Shown here: positions 23,708 through 36,163 of the stretch, piece after piece
Position numbering within the stretch: the first letter of the stretch is position 1
Layout of the letters: the number at the start of each line of letters is the position of its first letter
Source: Phorcus lineatus
Lineage: Eukaryota; Mollusca; Gastropoda; Trochida; Trochidae
Direction: 5' to 3'
NCBI GenBank assembly: GCA_921293015.1
Contig: OV121081.1
Span: 76,525,022 to 76,589,021, forward strand
Length of the DNA stretch: 64,000 nucleotides
Program-made: the position numbers and the translations under genes
Notes under the pieces: generated by a model
What the model saw: the letters and a program-made list of their open reading frames with translations, nothing else
What the model was told of the DNA's origin: nothing
Databases searched by the model: none

Positions 23708-25214
23708 AAAAGATTAATTTGAGAAAATTTGTTTGTCTTTTCTGCACAGTGTACAAGCAAACTTGGCATACGGATAAACCTAAAATAAGTTGTATAATAA
23801 TTTTCAGAACAAGAACGTTATTGAAAGTCAACATGATTTGAATGATGAGTTTACTATGTTTGCTACGTTGAACTGTCAGTGTTGTTATCATGTAAATTTT
23901 CCTCAAATAATGATATCTAATCATTTCATGATTACTTGCGGGACATATAATTTCGCTTACAGTAACTATGTCCAAATGACAGATATTTTTAAATTATTGT
24001 AATTCGACCACTTTCTATTTTTTAAAACAAGCTTTGTTTGTGGTTGGGGTTACAACTAAAACATGTATATTTTGTATGTTTTCAAAGTTCGTATATTTCG
24101 TTAGGCCGTATTATTCACATGTAATATGTTGCAATTTCATCTTCAACGTTTATTATTCATTTATTGTCAGAAATTGATAAATTGTCAATGATTGTACTAT
24201 TTAAAGAATAATAATTCTATGGTATACGTATTAGTCATTATTCACCGTATATGTTACACCATTAGTAAGTTAACGACAAAGTTCAATAGAAGTGGAACTT
24301 TAAGGCATGCGGTAAAGTGTTGCTTCACACCTTCACACCTTCAATGGAACAATAGAATGTTATAAATACGACATGAGTGACAGTGTGGTATGGTAATCAG
24401 ACTTTATTGTGGTGGAATGTACATTCATTGGTTGCATTGTGACAGTTGACCTTTTGCTCAATAAGTTGACAAACGCATTAAAGTAAGGTAAGTACTTTTG
24501 CCTTCACTAGCAACTGAAATTCATTTGGTTGAACACGATGGATCAGGATGATAACAAGAGCATGACGTCATGGAATAACATACTGGCGACATTGACTAAT
24601 GTCAATTCGGTAAACAGGTCTGATTTACAATAATTTTGGTATGCTCTTTTCCTCTGACAAGTGATAAGCTTTTGACAATTTGATAAATAGTTCAATCTGT
24701 TGCTTTGTAGTATGCAACACTGATACAATTATTGTAGGAACTCTTCTGATGAATGGAGAATGCATACGATTTTGTCGACAAACGCATACAAATTGTCATT
24801 GCAAACTTCCTAATATACAATGTATGATCACTTTTTCCAAACAATACATTTGTCAAGGTAAAAAACTCAATCTGTAAGGTTATTTGCAAACACATCTCGG
24901 CATTACATAATGTCTTTCTGACCATACAACGATTACCATGCACATGAACGATTTTTGGAGTCTGTAAGAGTCTTCACACAACCTGTCTTTTTGTGCTACA
25001 GGTGTCAGTACGAGACAGCTAGAGGTACATTTAGGAAATAGTTTATGTCACGAAACAAAGATACTGTTACATGTAATGTTAAGGGAAGATTTATTTTCTA
25101 ACTGTAATGTCAATTGACAAAGATTTAAGTTTATATAGAGTTACCTCTGTATTCTCGATGCAAAATTCACTACAAAATTCTTACGTTGACGTACATTGTA
25201 CAGTGACACTGCAC

Positions 25215-25463
25215 CTCCGCACGTGAAGTCCCTCTTCCAGAAATACTGTCCGAGCCGATGTTCGGCCGATGACGATCTCTTCGCACAACCACAACAGTAA
25301 AATTGGTGATGACGTATTCTCTATGAATGCTCCTACCTTATGGAATGAACTGCCACGACATATCAACTCAACCTACTCTGCATTTTGCAGTCTCCTGAAA
25401 TTTTCCTTTCAATTAGGTTTACAACTCTTTAAACTAGAATGTATCACCTTATCAAACTCTTAA
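25215..25463 (+). pseudogene. C-terminal tail of a non-LTR retrotransposon polyprotein
   Basis: The frame reads RNTVRADVRPMTISSHN, then GDDVFSMNAPTLWNELPRHI, followed by a serine/leucine-rich helix and a stop at 25461-25463. The pattern FSxxAPxLWNxLPxxI is the well-known C-terminal motif of CR1/Jockey-like LINE polyproteins. Only about 80 codons remain, and the frame is closed just upstream, so this is a 5'-truncated dead copy. The class within the LINEs is not certain. It lies between blocks T and V of array copy C. Confidence 0.65.
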
Positions 25464-28400
25464 GTGCCACTGAGCACCATTAGTTGGAATGAAGGCGTTA
25501 TTTAAAAATAACTTTATTTTCATCATCATCATCATTGTTATTATTATTAGTAGTATTGATAGAAGCCATGTAACACTTCCGTATAGCCTCACTCTTTACG
25601 CGGCTAATGGAAATGTCATTGCTCATGTTTTCCATCGACTATATTTCATTAAAGAAAAAAGGTGGAAGAATAAGAAGCAATTGACGACACAGAGAAGGTT
25701 CAGACAATGGTTTTTATAAAGATGACTAAACTCAGTGATCAATATTTCAATGAACTGAATACAAAACGGCCACAAAATAAACCTTATATTTATACCAGGT
25801 ATTCAATTCGCTCCATTTGTGAAACAAGTACAAGAAAATAGGAAAATATTTGAGCGTTTTAGTAATGTTTCAACATTTTTACCGTTTACATTATAGGAAT
25901 CTCATCAAAAACCCTTTGTTTAAAAGCCTGTGTTCTAAAATCTAATCTTAAGTAAGCAACAGTTAACAAGAAGCCAAACGTACATTGCCATTATGATAGC
26001 ATCGTCTGCGTTGAGCGCCCTGCGATAGCTTTGACAGACTGACAAGCAATTAATCCGTAAATCTGATAATGTTTTGGCATTTGTTTCCTGAGTGCTTTTT
26101 TGGAATATTTCCAGGTATAATTCAATGGAAGTTGAAATTATATAATTTGGCATAAATAAATACACGATCAAGACCTTGTGAAACGCTCTTTACATTGCCC
26201 TTCTAGTAGACCATGAGCTAAAATGCCCTTTATTGCTTCCTGTTACACTCTCTCGCACTGTCATGTATATTCAAAGCACAAGTTGTGATATAACTGGCAA
26301 ATGACACAACCTGTCCTTCCTCTGCTACACGTGTCAGTACTAGACAATAGGTGGTAAGAAATGGTCTATGTCACGATACAAAGACACTATTACAAATGAC
26401 AATTGGTCGTTAAGACACGATATCCCTCTGATTCTAATGTCATCTTCCACACGATTTGCTAATGAATTAATGTGACCAGACAAACGCAGGATGTTCAACA
26501 AGTGTCTTTGTTAAAGGTTAAATGTCTTTTTTATGGATGCTAAATTACGTGAGAGTAACCTTAGAGTATTTAGTATTAGATATCAAACTTTATTTATTGC
26601 GACATCGATTTAAAATATCTAAAATATTAAGGCCTTTCCCCCTGCTTTATCACAACATTACGAGCAACTTTTAATGAAATAGCAAAGAATAGTATACAGA
26701 TTGATAAACCTACCTAATACGATTTTTGTTTCTAATCATGAGACATTAGAGGCGTATGATTATTTTAGGAGTGGAAAACCGCTGATAGATTTATTCATTA
26801 TTTTCTTATTTGAAAAACACTAATAGCAATTTAATCATGATACCCACACAGATAATTTGCTGTCGTAAATTTCTCTTTTAAACTTCAGATAATGTTGATG
26901 GAAGTCACGTTAAGATAAGACAACAAAGGATTGATGACGTATTATTCGATTATCAAAATGTCATTCTGTATACTTGAGTATAATGCTCTATTTTAGTATA
27001 TAAGTGGGTATCTACGAATCTAAAGAAAAAAGAAAGTAATCACGATATAGTTATACACGATAATACTAAGATAAATTCTAAATAGTCTGTATCCAGGATA
27101 TGGTTATGAGGACCTGACAATAGGTCAAATGAAGAAAAAACGCTTTGATTCAATTATGTCAAAAGCCCTGTTTTCTGACAAATGTTCACTAACCAACAGA
27201 CAAACGTTGAAAGTGTACATTGAAATTCTGTTTGTGTTGAGTGGTGTGGAACAAGCAACCAATTAATTCTGAAATCTGATAATGTTTTGGCATTTGTTTC
27301 CTGGGTGCCTTTTTGGAATATTTCCAGAGGCAATCCAATGGAAGTTAATAATATATCATCTGGCAAGTATAGATATAAATCTAAGAGAGATATCGTGAAA
27401 CTAAAGAGAGCAACTCGTAACACACTTGGAGTCCAATTATTCAAATCCGCTCCTTGAGAAAAATGTGATAACGTCCTCTTTTTTTATTCAGAATTGCATT
27501 TTTGTGATGCAGGCAAATGAGAAATTATGTTTCTTTCAATCAGTAATGTCAGTCCTTTTCCTGCTGTAATTGACTTTACTTTGTCACTTACGCCATATAC
27601 ATGTTAAGAGAAACATAATTCAAAATAACTGATTTCATTTGCTCGAAACTTACCACAGAACTTATATCCTTATTTTGTGTAAGATAACTTGTTCAAAGTG
27701 TTTTTCGATACCTACATATAATTGGGAAATTTGGAGTTATCTTAATAACGCACATATGTAGGTTATCCGTGTTCATTATGAAAGTATAAACACATATATA
27801 AACGTCTTAAACAGAGTATCATAAATGACTGACATTGCCCTTTCTGATCATTGGTTGGTCCTCTTAAGTGTCTGCCACGCTTTCAAGAGGGAAACGTGAG
27901 AAGGAATTACCTAGATATAACAAGTTAATATTGGAAACACTTTTACCTTTGGTCATCAAGTTAACACAACTACATATAAAATTTTCAAAAGATATGTCGA
28001 AATTCATGATATACCCCTAAAAATTGGGAAACAAATTGTTTCACAGAGAGAAACAGACTGATCGGTGTTAAAAAAGATTATTCGGTGATCGTGTACCAAA
28101 TATATTATACTTTTCTCTATATAGATTTGTTCTCCTTAGCTTATCATTAACTGATATTTAGATCGTTCTTTGATGATAAACTAGTTTGAGTGTGTCGATT
28201 ATAACTTGCATAAATGTATCATAACATTGATGAAGTGATACGATATTTTACTTCATGATCTGTTTGGCAATCATTATATATTTCTCCAATATGCATACTG
28301 ACTCTTTAAGATCTAAACACTTTGTAATGCATTCTTAAAGCATTAGATAGCTCATTTATTTTCTCTTCAACATACTGTTTGACCGTCAACAAACCCAAAA

Positions 28401-28802
28401 GTCAAATCTAAAAACTAACGTTGCATTGTAGACAGGACTTGTTGATTAGTACTAGTATTTGTCTAATTTAGGTTAACCTTATGTCGTGCATGATAGATAC
28501 ATTTTATTGACAACATATGTTTGAAAATTAAGATACTTGTATCATATCTGTTGGATGGATATATTTTGTCTAGAATAAGCATCCACACGAACAGTCCACT
28601 TATGTTTGTATCTCTGAAGTATGTCAGATAAGAACAACAAAATGTATCTTCATGGGTATTGATTCACGACTGTTATGTTGAAGAGTTCCCGAACCATTTA
28701 TCGACCAAAAGTTTAGTCCACGGTATAAAACGCTTGTGTAAGATCAACTTTTCATAGCAGCCACGCTCCTATGGCTTTTACATCATCAAGATCATAACGA
28801 AA

Positions 28803-28935
28803 ACTTTTTATTTACTTATTTGTTTATTTATTCATTCATTCATTCATTCATCCGTCCATCCCACTCACCCACCTATTCATTCATTCATTTATTTATTTAT
28901 TTATCTATTTATCTATATTTATTTATCTATTTATC
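28803..28935. repeat. Tetranucleotide microsatellite (ATTT/ATTC/ATCT)
   Basis: Runs of TTTA, TTCA and TCTA units with interruptions (for example CCGTCCATCCCACTCACCCA in the middle) fill about 130 bases. It has no coding meaning. Confidence 0.9.
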
Positions 28936-30380
28936 TAAGTAGTTATAGCTAGTTTGATTGACAAGTGATGAAGAATAGTAATCTTAATACCACAAAAATC
29001 AAAGTGTACTATGATAACAACATTACAAAACTGTAAAAAATTGATACAGAATTGAAGATATCATGAGGTTATTTGCCTACCTTTCTTTCTAAGTGATGCG
29101 GTTATCAAAACTTAACGTTTTATATTATCTTAGTAATGTGTTAGAATCTATGGTTAAACATTACATACCGTTAATAAATGTCATATCGTTAGTCTTTGAA
29201 CAGTATATGTTTATCAGTGTGAATAAGGAAAAGTAATATAACAAGATGGCTACCACGGTAAGTCATTAGGCTTATTTCATTCTGTTGTTTTTCATTTTAT
29301 CATACAATATCGAACAGCAGCTAAGGAATGGATCTTATTGATTATCAATAAAACGATGTGCTACATAGTTTCCCTATTACGATACGACCTGTGAAGTGGA
29401 AATTGTTTGATTGGAGATAAATTAAGATAATTATTCTCATTTTTATTCTACTTAAGTTAATGAAAATATTGACAATTGAAATTCTGGATTTGGAAAAACA
29501 CAATAGACTTACTTCCAACATGATGAGTCTGCATTAGAAATATCCTTAAATAAACTAATTTTAATCAAAATAAATGGTCTATTTATCATGTCTTTATATA
29601 CTAGAATAAATTCATCAACGCACGGTCTGCTTTTCGGTACATAGATTTATGAAACAGCCATTTGTGTCCTTCGAATATGTGGTTTTGCAACTGTTTTACA
29701 GACACGTTATAAAGATAGAAATTCTTAACCTTTAATCATGTTAATACGCTTTATATATGCTTTGGTAAACTCTTTTATGCTCTATATAAACATCAGGAAA
29801 ACCTGATAAAGTAAAATAATCGTCAAAATCATTCTAGATCAAGTGATTCTGATTATTATCTGTTATAAAGTACGGTGATTATGACTCTTTTCTACGAGAA
29901 AATTGGGAAATTATTTGCCAGTAAGTGTCAACAATAACCGTAGATCTATAAAAAAAAAGAAGACAAAGACATACTTTAATAAAGACGAACACTTTTAAGA
30001 ATTATCTTTGTTCATTGAGGATTTAGTTACCTCTCAGTCATTTGTTCCCATGATTTCGGACGCAGTCTTATAACTTTGCTACAATGGTAAAATAAACTAG
30101 CAACGGATCTCGCGTCAAAATGACCATGCAATAGAAACGCAATATGTATATCCACCTCATTAACATCACCAGCGTCACCAGCGCTACCATCATCACCATA
30201 AACATTATCTTAGACATTATCACTTCCTAACAGACACAATACCATGTCTGTTATCCAAACTACAGTTCCTGCTAGAAACACAAGACCAGCAATAAGTACC
30301 AACAATAAACTGTATGACCTGTTTCGTGACATGTTGCTTAATTTAAAAAAAAAAGAAAATAAGCAATTATATATAATATG

Positions 30381-30504
30381 ATGAAGTACACGATTTTTTG
30401 GATATTCAACGTCTTTATTAACAGATAGATCTTGAATAAAAGTTGAATATCCATAAAATCGTGTACTTCATTACAACTACATCTTCTAGAATGCCAAAGA
30501 GTTC
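30381..30504. mobile_element. 124-bp hairpin insertion with 12-bp flanking duplication
   Basis: ATGAAGTACACGATTTTT plus the bases to 30410 pair with 30442-30471 in reverse complement with one mismatch over 30 bp, around a 31-base loop. ATATATAATATG flanks the insert on both sides (30369-30380 and 30505-30516). Sister array copies near 10045 (TGGTGTATAAAATGTGGTC) and 36690 (TGTCTAAAATGTGATC) have the flanks without the insert. It is probably a small foldback element. It has no coding content, and the family is unknown. Confidence 0.6.
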
Positions 30505-30725
30505 ATATATAATATGGTCACAACTAAGACCTACTTATAAGAAAAGGAACATTTTCATGTATTCACCTTGGGCATTAATTTTTTAAATACCTCACAGTCA
30601 TGTGATCTTTTGATTTCAGATGCATTCGGATAGTAATGCAGCTATGGTTTAAAAACCTTTAGCATGAGAGCTCGTGTCACCATGACCATGTAATAGAAAT
30701 ACAACATGTATGTATACATCATAAA

Positions 30726-30729
30726 GATG

Positions 30730-30761
<32 letters not shown>

Positions 30762-30764
30762 TAT
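30726..30764. repeat. (ATC)n microsatellite
   Basis: About a dozen ATC/TCA triplets in a row. On the minus strand it gives an artificial Asp run. Confidence 0.95.
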
Positions 30765-33700
30765 CATAAACATTATTAGAGAAATATAATTGACCTTCTA
30801 CACACACACACATAATATCATACTTTGCCACAATAACTATGATAAATAAACACTCTATCACTATTGTTGGTGCTTCACCCTTATGGTACCGTTTGTTGCC
30901 GGTGTAATTGACAACTGTAGAGAGATGAGGCTGTGGAAGAGATAACACTTAAGACTTTCAAGTACTCATAAACTTGATAAGTATAGAATAAGTACCAGCA
31001 ATAAACTGGATGAACTGTTTTTGGTTATTCACGTTCTCTGAGACTTTTTGTCAGCACTAAGAACAAATATGGGTCCTTTGTTTGATATAAACTAGTGCTC
31101 TAAATACTGTTTGACAAAGCTTGGACAAAAAAGAAAAACGGCCATTTTTACTAATTGTAATTGTAGGGTCCTTACGAACTTGGGCTGACGGTTTTTCATT
31201 CTGTCATTTGTTGTTTTAAAAACTGCCGTAAATCAATGTTGGTTAAATTTCAATTTGGAACACATGACCATTCCATTAGATTGATATCAATGCGACATAA
31301 AGACCTGTACAAAATATTCATTGATATTTTGCTTTACCCTGTATCTTTTAAACAAGTATCTTTATCTTATTAAATGACTTTATGACTGAAGCTTGAACAA
31401 TTTATAGTTTGACGATTATATAAAACAAAGCAAAATAATAATACCACCATTTGTTTCGGTTTTTGATTATGATTTTTATTCCTTCAAATTATATCTCTTT
31501 ATCCAAATCATATTCAAATCAATGTTTCTATATTTAATACAAAAGTCATTGTCAGCATGCCCTATTTCTGTTTTCACGAACATATCAAATGTAGTTTTTA
31601 TTCCTGTCTATTTTACAGAGCTTTGTTATTGACTTATAACTCTGAGAAAGGAAAATGGTTCATTATATGTTGTCTGTTCCGCAAAGGGTATGAATACACA
31701 TGACATAAGGATGATTAGTCATTGTTCTTAAAAAGTTGAATGATAAATTGACAGAACAGGAACCATTGGTGTTGTTAAAAGTCAACAATGCTTTGAATGA
31801 TCATTTTATCATGTTTGTTTAGATTAAATGTCAGTGGCGTCAACATGTACATTTATTGTTGATTAGTTGATAGACAAATAATCCCGCTTACAATAACCTT
31901 GTCAAACTGATAGATATTTAAAGGTTATCATGGTTAAATCAGTATTTATTCTTTGAAACCACATTTGTGGTTCTCAATTTAAACATATCTATTTCGAATG
32001 TTTCCTTTTTACCTAATTTGTATGTATGTGGACTCTTTTTATTATTATACTTCACTATTTGTTGCATTTTTATCTACAACGAATAATGTGAATATATAGT
32101 CAGAATTGATAAGTTGCCATTGTATGTGCTATTTTAAGAACACATATTCACCACCTAGTTGGTTGACGACAAAGTGAAATAGACTTGGTATTTCAAGCAT
32201 GGAGTAAAGTGTTGCTTCGCACCTCGAGCTGTAATAGAGTAATATGATGTTACAAATAACCTTTTAAAAAAGAAGAATAGTGACGGCAAGAGTGACACTG
32301 TTGGATTGTAATCAGACTTTATTATGACGTAATGTAGAGTCAGTTGCTACATTGTGACAATTGACCTTTTGCTCAATATGTTGACGAATGCATTCAGTAA
32401 GCAAAACACAGGTAAGTACCTTTGGCTGCACTAGCACCTGTAATATATTTGGTTGATCAGGATAGAAACACTTCGGATATGATGCAATCTATACATCACT
32501 GTTTCTAAATACCAGTCATTTTGTAAAAGATGAATACACACGTTCAGGAAAACTTACTACCATTGTCATGTAATACAACTATAGACTGGCAATGGCGTTA
32601 ATATCTCTTTTATACACTAGAGCCGTGGTATTTGATGTTTCCTCGTTCTATAAAGAAAGAAACATACTAACTAAATTAAACAAGCTATAAATATTTTATT
32701 GAATATCAAAAAGAAAACAATGAACTACAGTCACAAACAATAATTTGAAGTAATTATTTAGAACTGCATGAGGTCAAACAATATCATGGTAACAAGAACT
32801 TGATGTCATTCAAAAACGCATTTACTTCATTAGAGTTTCTGTACTGTCATGCTATCATCACTTTCTGGACAATTTTGCTTGTATACTAATGACTATTTCA
32901 ATCAAATCAATCTGATGTGTTATGGGTCAACTGTAATGTATAAATACATATTACTAAAGGAACTTCAATTTAATACTAGTTTTATTAAACCACTTAATGA
33001 TTAAGTATAAAACGAGCAAAAGCGAGTTTGATACCAAATCATGAACAAGTTGAATGAAAATAGTATCAAATTGAAAAAAGTTAAGTATTCTGTTTATTAC
33101 TTGACCTTAGTAATCAAGCATGATTGCCGAAAGTGTACTGACCGAAACATTGGCCTTTCTCTAGCCTTTTCCTGTTGAAATTAACTTACGTACATTCGTC
33201 AACTACGTATTATAGATGTACAGAGCAAAATATCTAAAAATTGTCATGACAAGCGATTTCTTTGCTCGAAAATTAGCAAAACCTATAGAAAATTTGCTTG
33301 GCGGTAGACTGAATCATACTTGAGAACTCAAATAATAAACTTTGCAGATATCTTAATAACACACATATGTAGGTTATATTTACGTGTTCGTTAGGAGAAT
33401 ATAAACACAAATATACGCTTCTGAAACAGTCTGACATAATCTACAGAACGAAAACGTTCCCTTTTCTGATCATTGGTTGGTTTCCTAAAGTGTCTGGCAG
33501 TCACGCTTTTAAGAGGGAAACGTGAGATGAAATTACCCAGATATAGCACGTCCGATATTGGAAATACTTATACCCTTGGTCATCAAGTAAACACAACTTC
33601 TCTTTGAATCTTCAAAGGAACGTACATTCCTGTCTGACTTTATGTACTAACCCTCCGAATAAGCCTAAATCAATTTTACAGAAGAAAAACAGACCTTTAA

Positions 33701-33847
33701 GAGCGTTCATGATTGGTTTTAGAAAATATATTCGTGTGTTCATGGAGCCAAAATAATTATAATACTTTTCTATTGAAACATACCGTACTGATTACATACT
33801 GTCATGTGATTTTCAAAAGGAAGTGACTATATAGTGTTTCATCATCG

Positions 33848-33945
33848 CAGCAGCATCATGATCATCATCATCATATCTAATGATCATCATCATCATCATC
33901 TTCATCATATCTAATGATCATAATCATCAACATCATCATCAATGC
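33848..33945. repeat. (TCA)n microsatellite with a repeated interruption
   Basis: TCA triplet runs are interrupted twice by CATATCTAATGATCAT, which suggests expansion of a larger unit of about 35 bp. It lies just before block O of copy E, and comparable ATC-rich tracts precede block O in other copies. Confidence 0.85.
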
Positions 33946-35064
33946 TTTCTTGTACACTGCCATTGTTCCAAAATATTGTTACTTTAGGTTGTAAATGTGC
34001 CTTGACTTAAGTCAGGAGTCAAGATGAAGTCTTAAGACATCAAAGTTAACACATGAGATTTGGAATGGATGGATGTTCCTGTTTATCACATGTCTTTACA
34101 AAAGACAGTCTTATTCTACTTTTTGATATTGTTGGAAACAAACCATTTTAGCTGAATAAAATTTGAAGGCACAATTGCAAGCTTTGATGTTAAATGAGAT
34201 TTAAACATTATTGAATCTACACTGGTAAAATCAAAGACTTGTCATTCTTTACGAGTTCAATTGTTATTGATGACCTAAAGCTTGACGTGGGAAATACCTG
34301 TGATGTTTCTTATCACTCATGCACTTAATCTAGTAATTTACACCATTTTAGTGTAACGATAAGGTAAATCTAACACAAAAGCTGCAAGTGTATTTCAAAC
34401 TTCTCTATGTTATCACGTTTTAAAGTTACTTGAGCTTTATTAAAATTCCCAAAAAAATGAAAGCCAACTTACTAACTAATGAACAAAATTGTTAAAGCAT
34501 ATCAGCCATACTCATTGAAAAGATATTCAGGATGTTCCGCAAAGTATACTTGCAAAATATAATATTTTCTACCCAAGATTTAAGTGCTGAAGAATGTTAT
34601 TTAATAGGAAAAGAATTATGACAGGGTGGGAGGAAATCATGTGAAATGTTCTCACTTATCGCAGTTGGATACTGATAATTAGTGCTCTTGTCGCTGCACC
34701 ATCCTCATAATGTGAACATAAGTGTTCCACCGTCACGTCAAGCCTTGGTATTCACTACAAAGTTTAAGTATACGTTAATGAACAAGTAGAAAGAGTAAGA
34801 ATTGCTTTCAAAAGAATAGAGTGGGGTCAAAGTACCGTGTTAAGAGTTTACTTAGGTGAACTTTACAATATTATAGCAATGACAACTACCTGGACAATTG
34901 ACTTATTAACATTTTAGATAAACACAAGAATTGTCTAAATATGAGAATATGAAACAAGTATGACATTTGCACAAAGTCGCATTTGTTTCCCAAATAATTT
35001 AGCAAATAAAAACTTTTTTCATGGGGTATGACGTTTGTGTAAGAGCAAGCATCACTAACAGCTA

Positions 35065-35076
35065 TATTGTTCCTCT
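35065..35076 (+). repeat. Target site duplication of the LINE, left copy
   Basis: TATTGTTCCTCT recurs at 36152-36163 immediately after the LINE 3' end. This gives the 5' truncation point at about 35077. Confidence 0.75.
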
Positions 35077-36057
35077 AATAGATATCTTGGTATTGTTTTT
35101 TCCTCTAGGTTAGTTTGGTCTAAGGCTTGTGAAACTCTTTCAGTTCAGGCTCGAAAAGCTTTGTTTCCAATTCACAAAATGATTCAGGCTTACCCATACC
35201 TTCCATTTGATGTAGTTCAGAAAATATTTGATACAAAGATAATGCCAATAATGTTATATGGTTCCGAAATTTGGGGGTTTACTTTCAGAGGTGAAATCGA
35301 GAAAGTTCAAAATTTTTTCTTTAAGAGGTGTCTTAATATTTCTAAATTTACTCCAAATCGTGTTGTACTAGGCGATGTTGGAAGGCATCCGGTTTGTATA
35401 AATTATTTCAGTCGCTGTGTTGGATTTTGGTGTCGGCTTCTGTCTATGGACGGAAGTCGGAATCCTAAAGCATGCTACGAAATGCTTAAATTACAGGATA
35501 GTAATGGTAAAGCTAACTGGGTAACAGGAATTCGTATGTTATTGTTTTCAATGGGATTTTCATATGTTTGGATATCGCAGGATTTTGGCAATTATGATTT
35601 ATTCATGCAGACTTTCCTGGTACGCTGTAAAGATATTCAGTTCCAAGATTGGCATAGCAGCCTTGTTGAAAGGAATGATTTCAGATTCTACTCTAGCTTT
35701 AAATCGCTGTTACATACAGAGAAATATGTTTTAGAATTATTTTGTCAAAAGGATCTCCTACGAATATTTTGTAAATTTAGATTCCAGTCACATAATCTTA
35801 AGATTAGTAAATTAAGGTACGACAAGGATATTGATAATGATCAGCTTTTATGTATTAATTGTAATATGAAGGTAATAGAAGATGAATATCATTTTTTATT
35901 AGTCTGCCCCTATTATAGGCATTTACGGGAAAAACTTATTCCTCCATACTATTTCATATTCCCTTCAAGGGAAAAATTGTACAAGTTACTATCTTCTAGC
36001 AATCCTGAGCATATTAAAAATCTGTCCATTTATTTGAAAAGAAAACTGCCAATATAA
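35077..36057 (+). pseudogene. LINE ORF2 C-terminal fragment (RT thumb and zinc-knuckle end)
   Basis: The reading frame is open from the truncation point and begins NRYLGIVFSSRLVWSKACET, the region just after the RT palm. It continues with PYLPFDVVQKIFDTKIMPIM and YGSEIWGF, the conserved RT/thumb-side segment of invertebrate LINEs. It ends with a CxxC plus HxxxxC zinc motif (CINCNMKVIEDEYHFLLVCP) and a basic tail. There are 326 codons without frameshift, so the copy is relatively young, but the endonuclease and RT catalytic core are absent and it cannot be autonomous. The nearest ATG-like start is internal; the frame begins because of truncation, not at a real start codon. CR1/L2 affinity is inferred. 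Confidence 0.75.
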
Positions 36058-36151
36058 TTAATGTAAACTGGACATGCGTCAATTTTGAGCTGTATCTCCA
36101 TGTGCTTTTGGCCATGAGGCCTTTTCACGGAATAAACTTGTCACTTGTCAC
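35077..36151 (+). mobile_element. 5'-truncated non-LTR retrotransposon (LINE)
   Basis: About 1.07 kb bounded by a 12-bp target duplication (TATTGTTCCTCT). It consists of the last third of a LINE polyprotein, a short 3' untranslated part with AATAAA (36131-36136), and a tail of repeated ACTTGTC units (about 36136-36151). Short 3' repeats in place of poly(A) are typical of CR1/L2-type elements. The upstream target sequence is array block Q and the downstream sequence leads to block P. Confidence 0.8.
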
Positions 36152-36163
36152 TATTGTTCCTCT
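36152..36163 (+). repeat. Target site duplication of the LINE, right copy
   Basis: Exact repeat of TATTGTTCCTCT at 35065-35076. Confidence 0.75.

Larger units (their letters stand above)
19935..28130 (+). repeat. Large tandem array, copy C
   Basis: Blocks seen: X (19935-20220), O (20460-21060), Q (21100-21240), Z (21690-21890), R (21990-22220), W (23810-24010), U (24290-24500), T (24960-25090), V (25950-26170), a second T (26215-26470), a second V (27160-27400) and S (27690-27965). The T-V pair is locally duplicated with a spacing of about 1.2 kb. The 22620-22990 segment is inverted relative to copies D and E. Insertions are a TA-flanked MITE (23041-23615), a SINE fragment and a LINE tail. 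No P block is visible. Confidence 0.65.
28130..33940 (+). repeat. Large tandem array, copy D
   Basis: Blocks seen: X (28135-28260), N (29085-29190), P (29265-29420), Z (30850-31040), W (31740-31990), U (32190-32410) and S (33330-33600). O, Q and T are not visible, and V is not clear. Insertions are the tetranucleotide tract at 28803-28935, the hairpin element at 30381-30504 and ATC tracts. The segment around 31370-31460 shares its orientation with copy E and is inverted relative to copies B and C. Confidence 0.6.
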
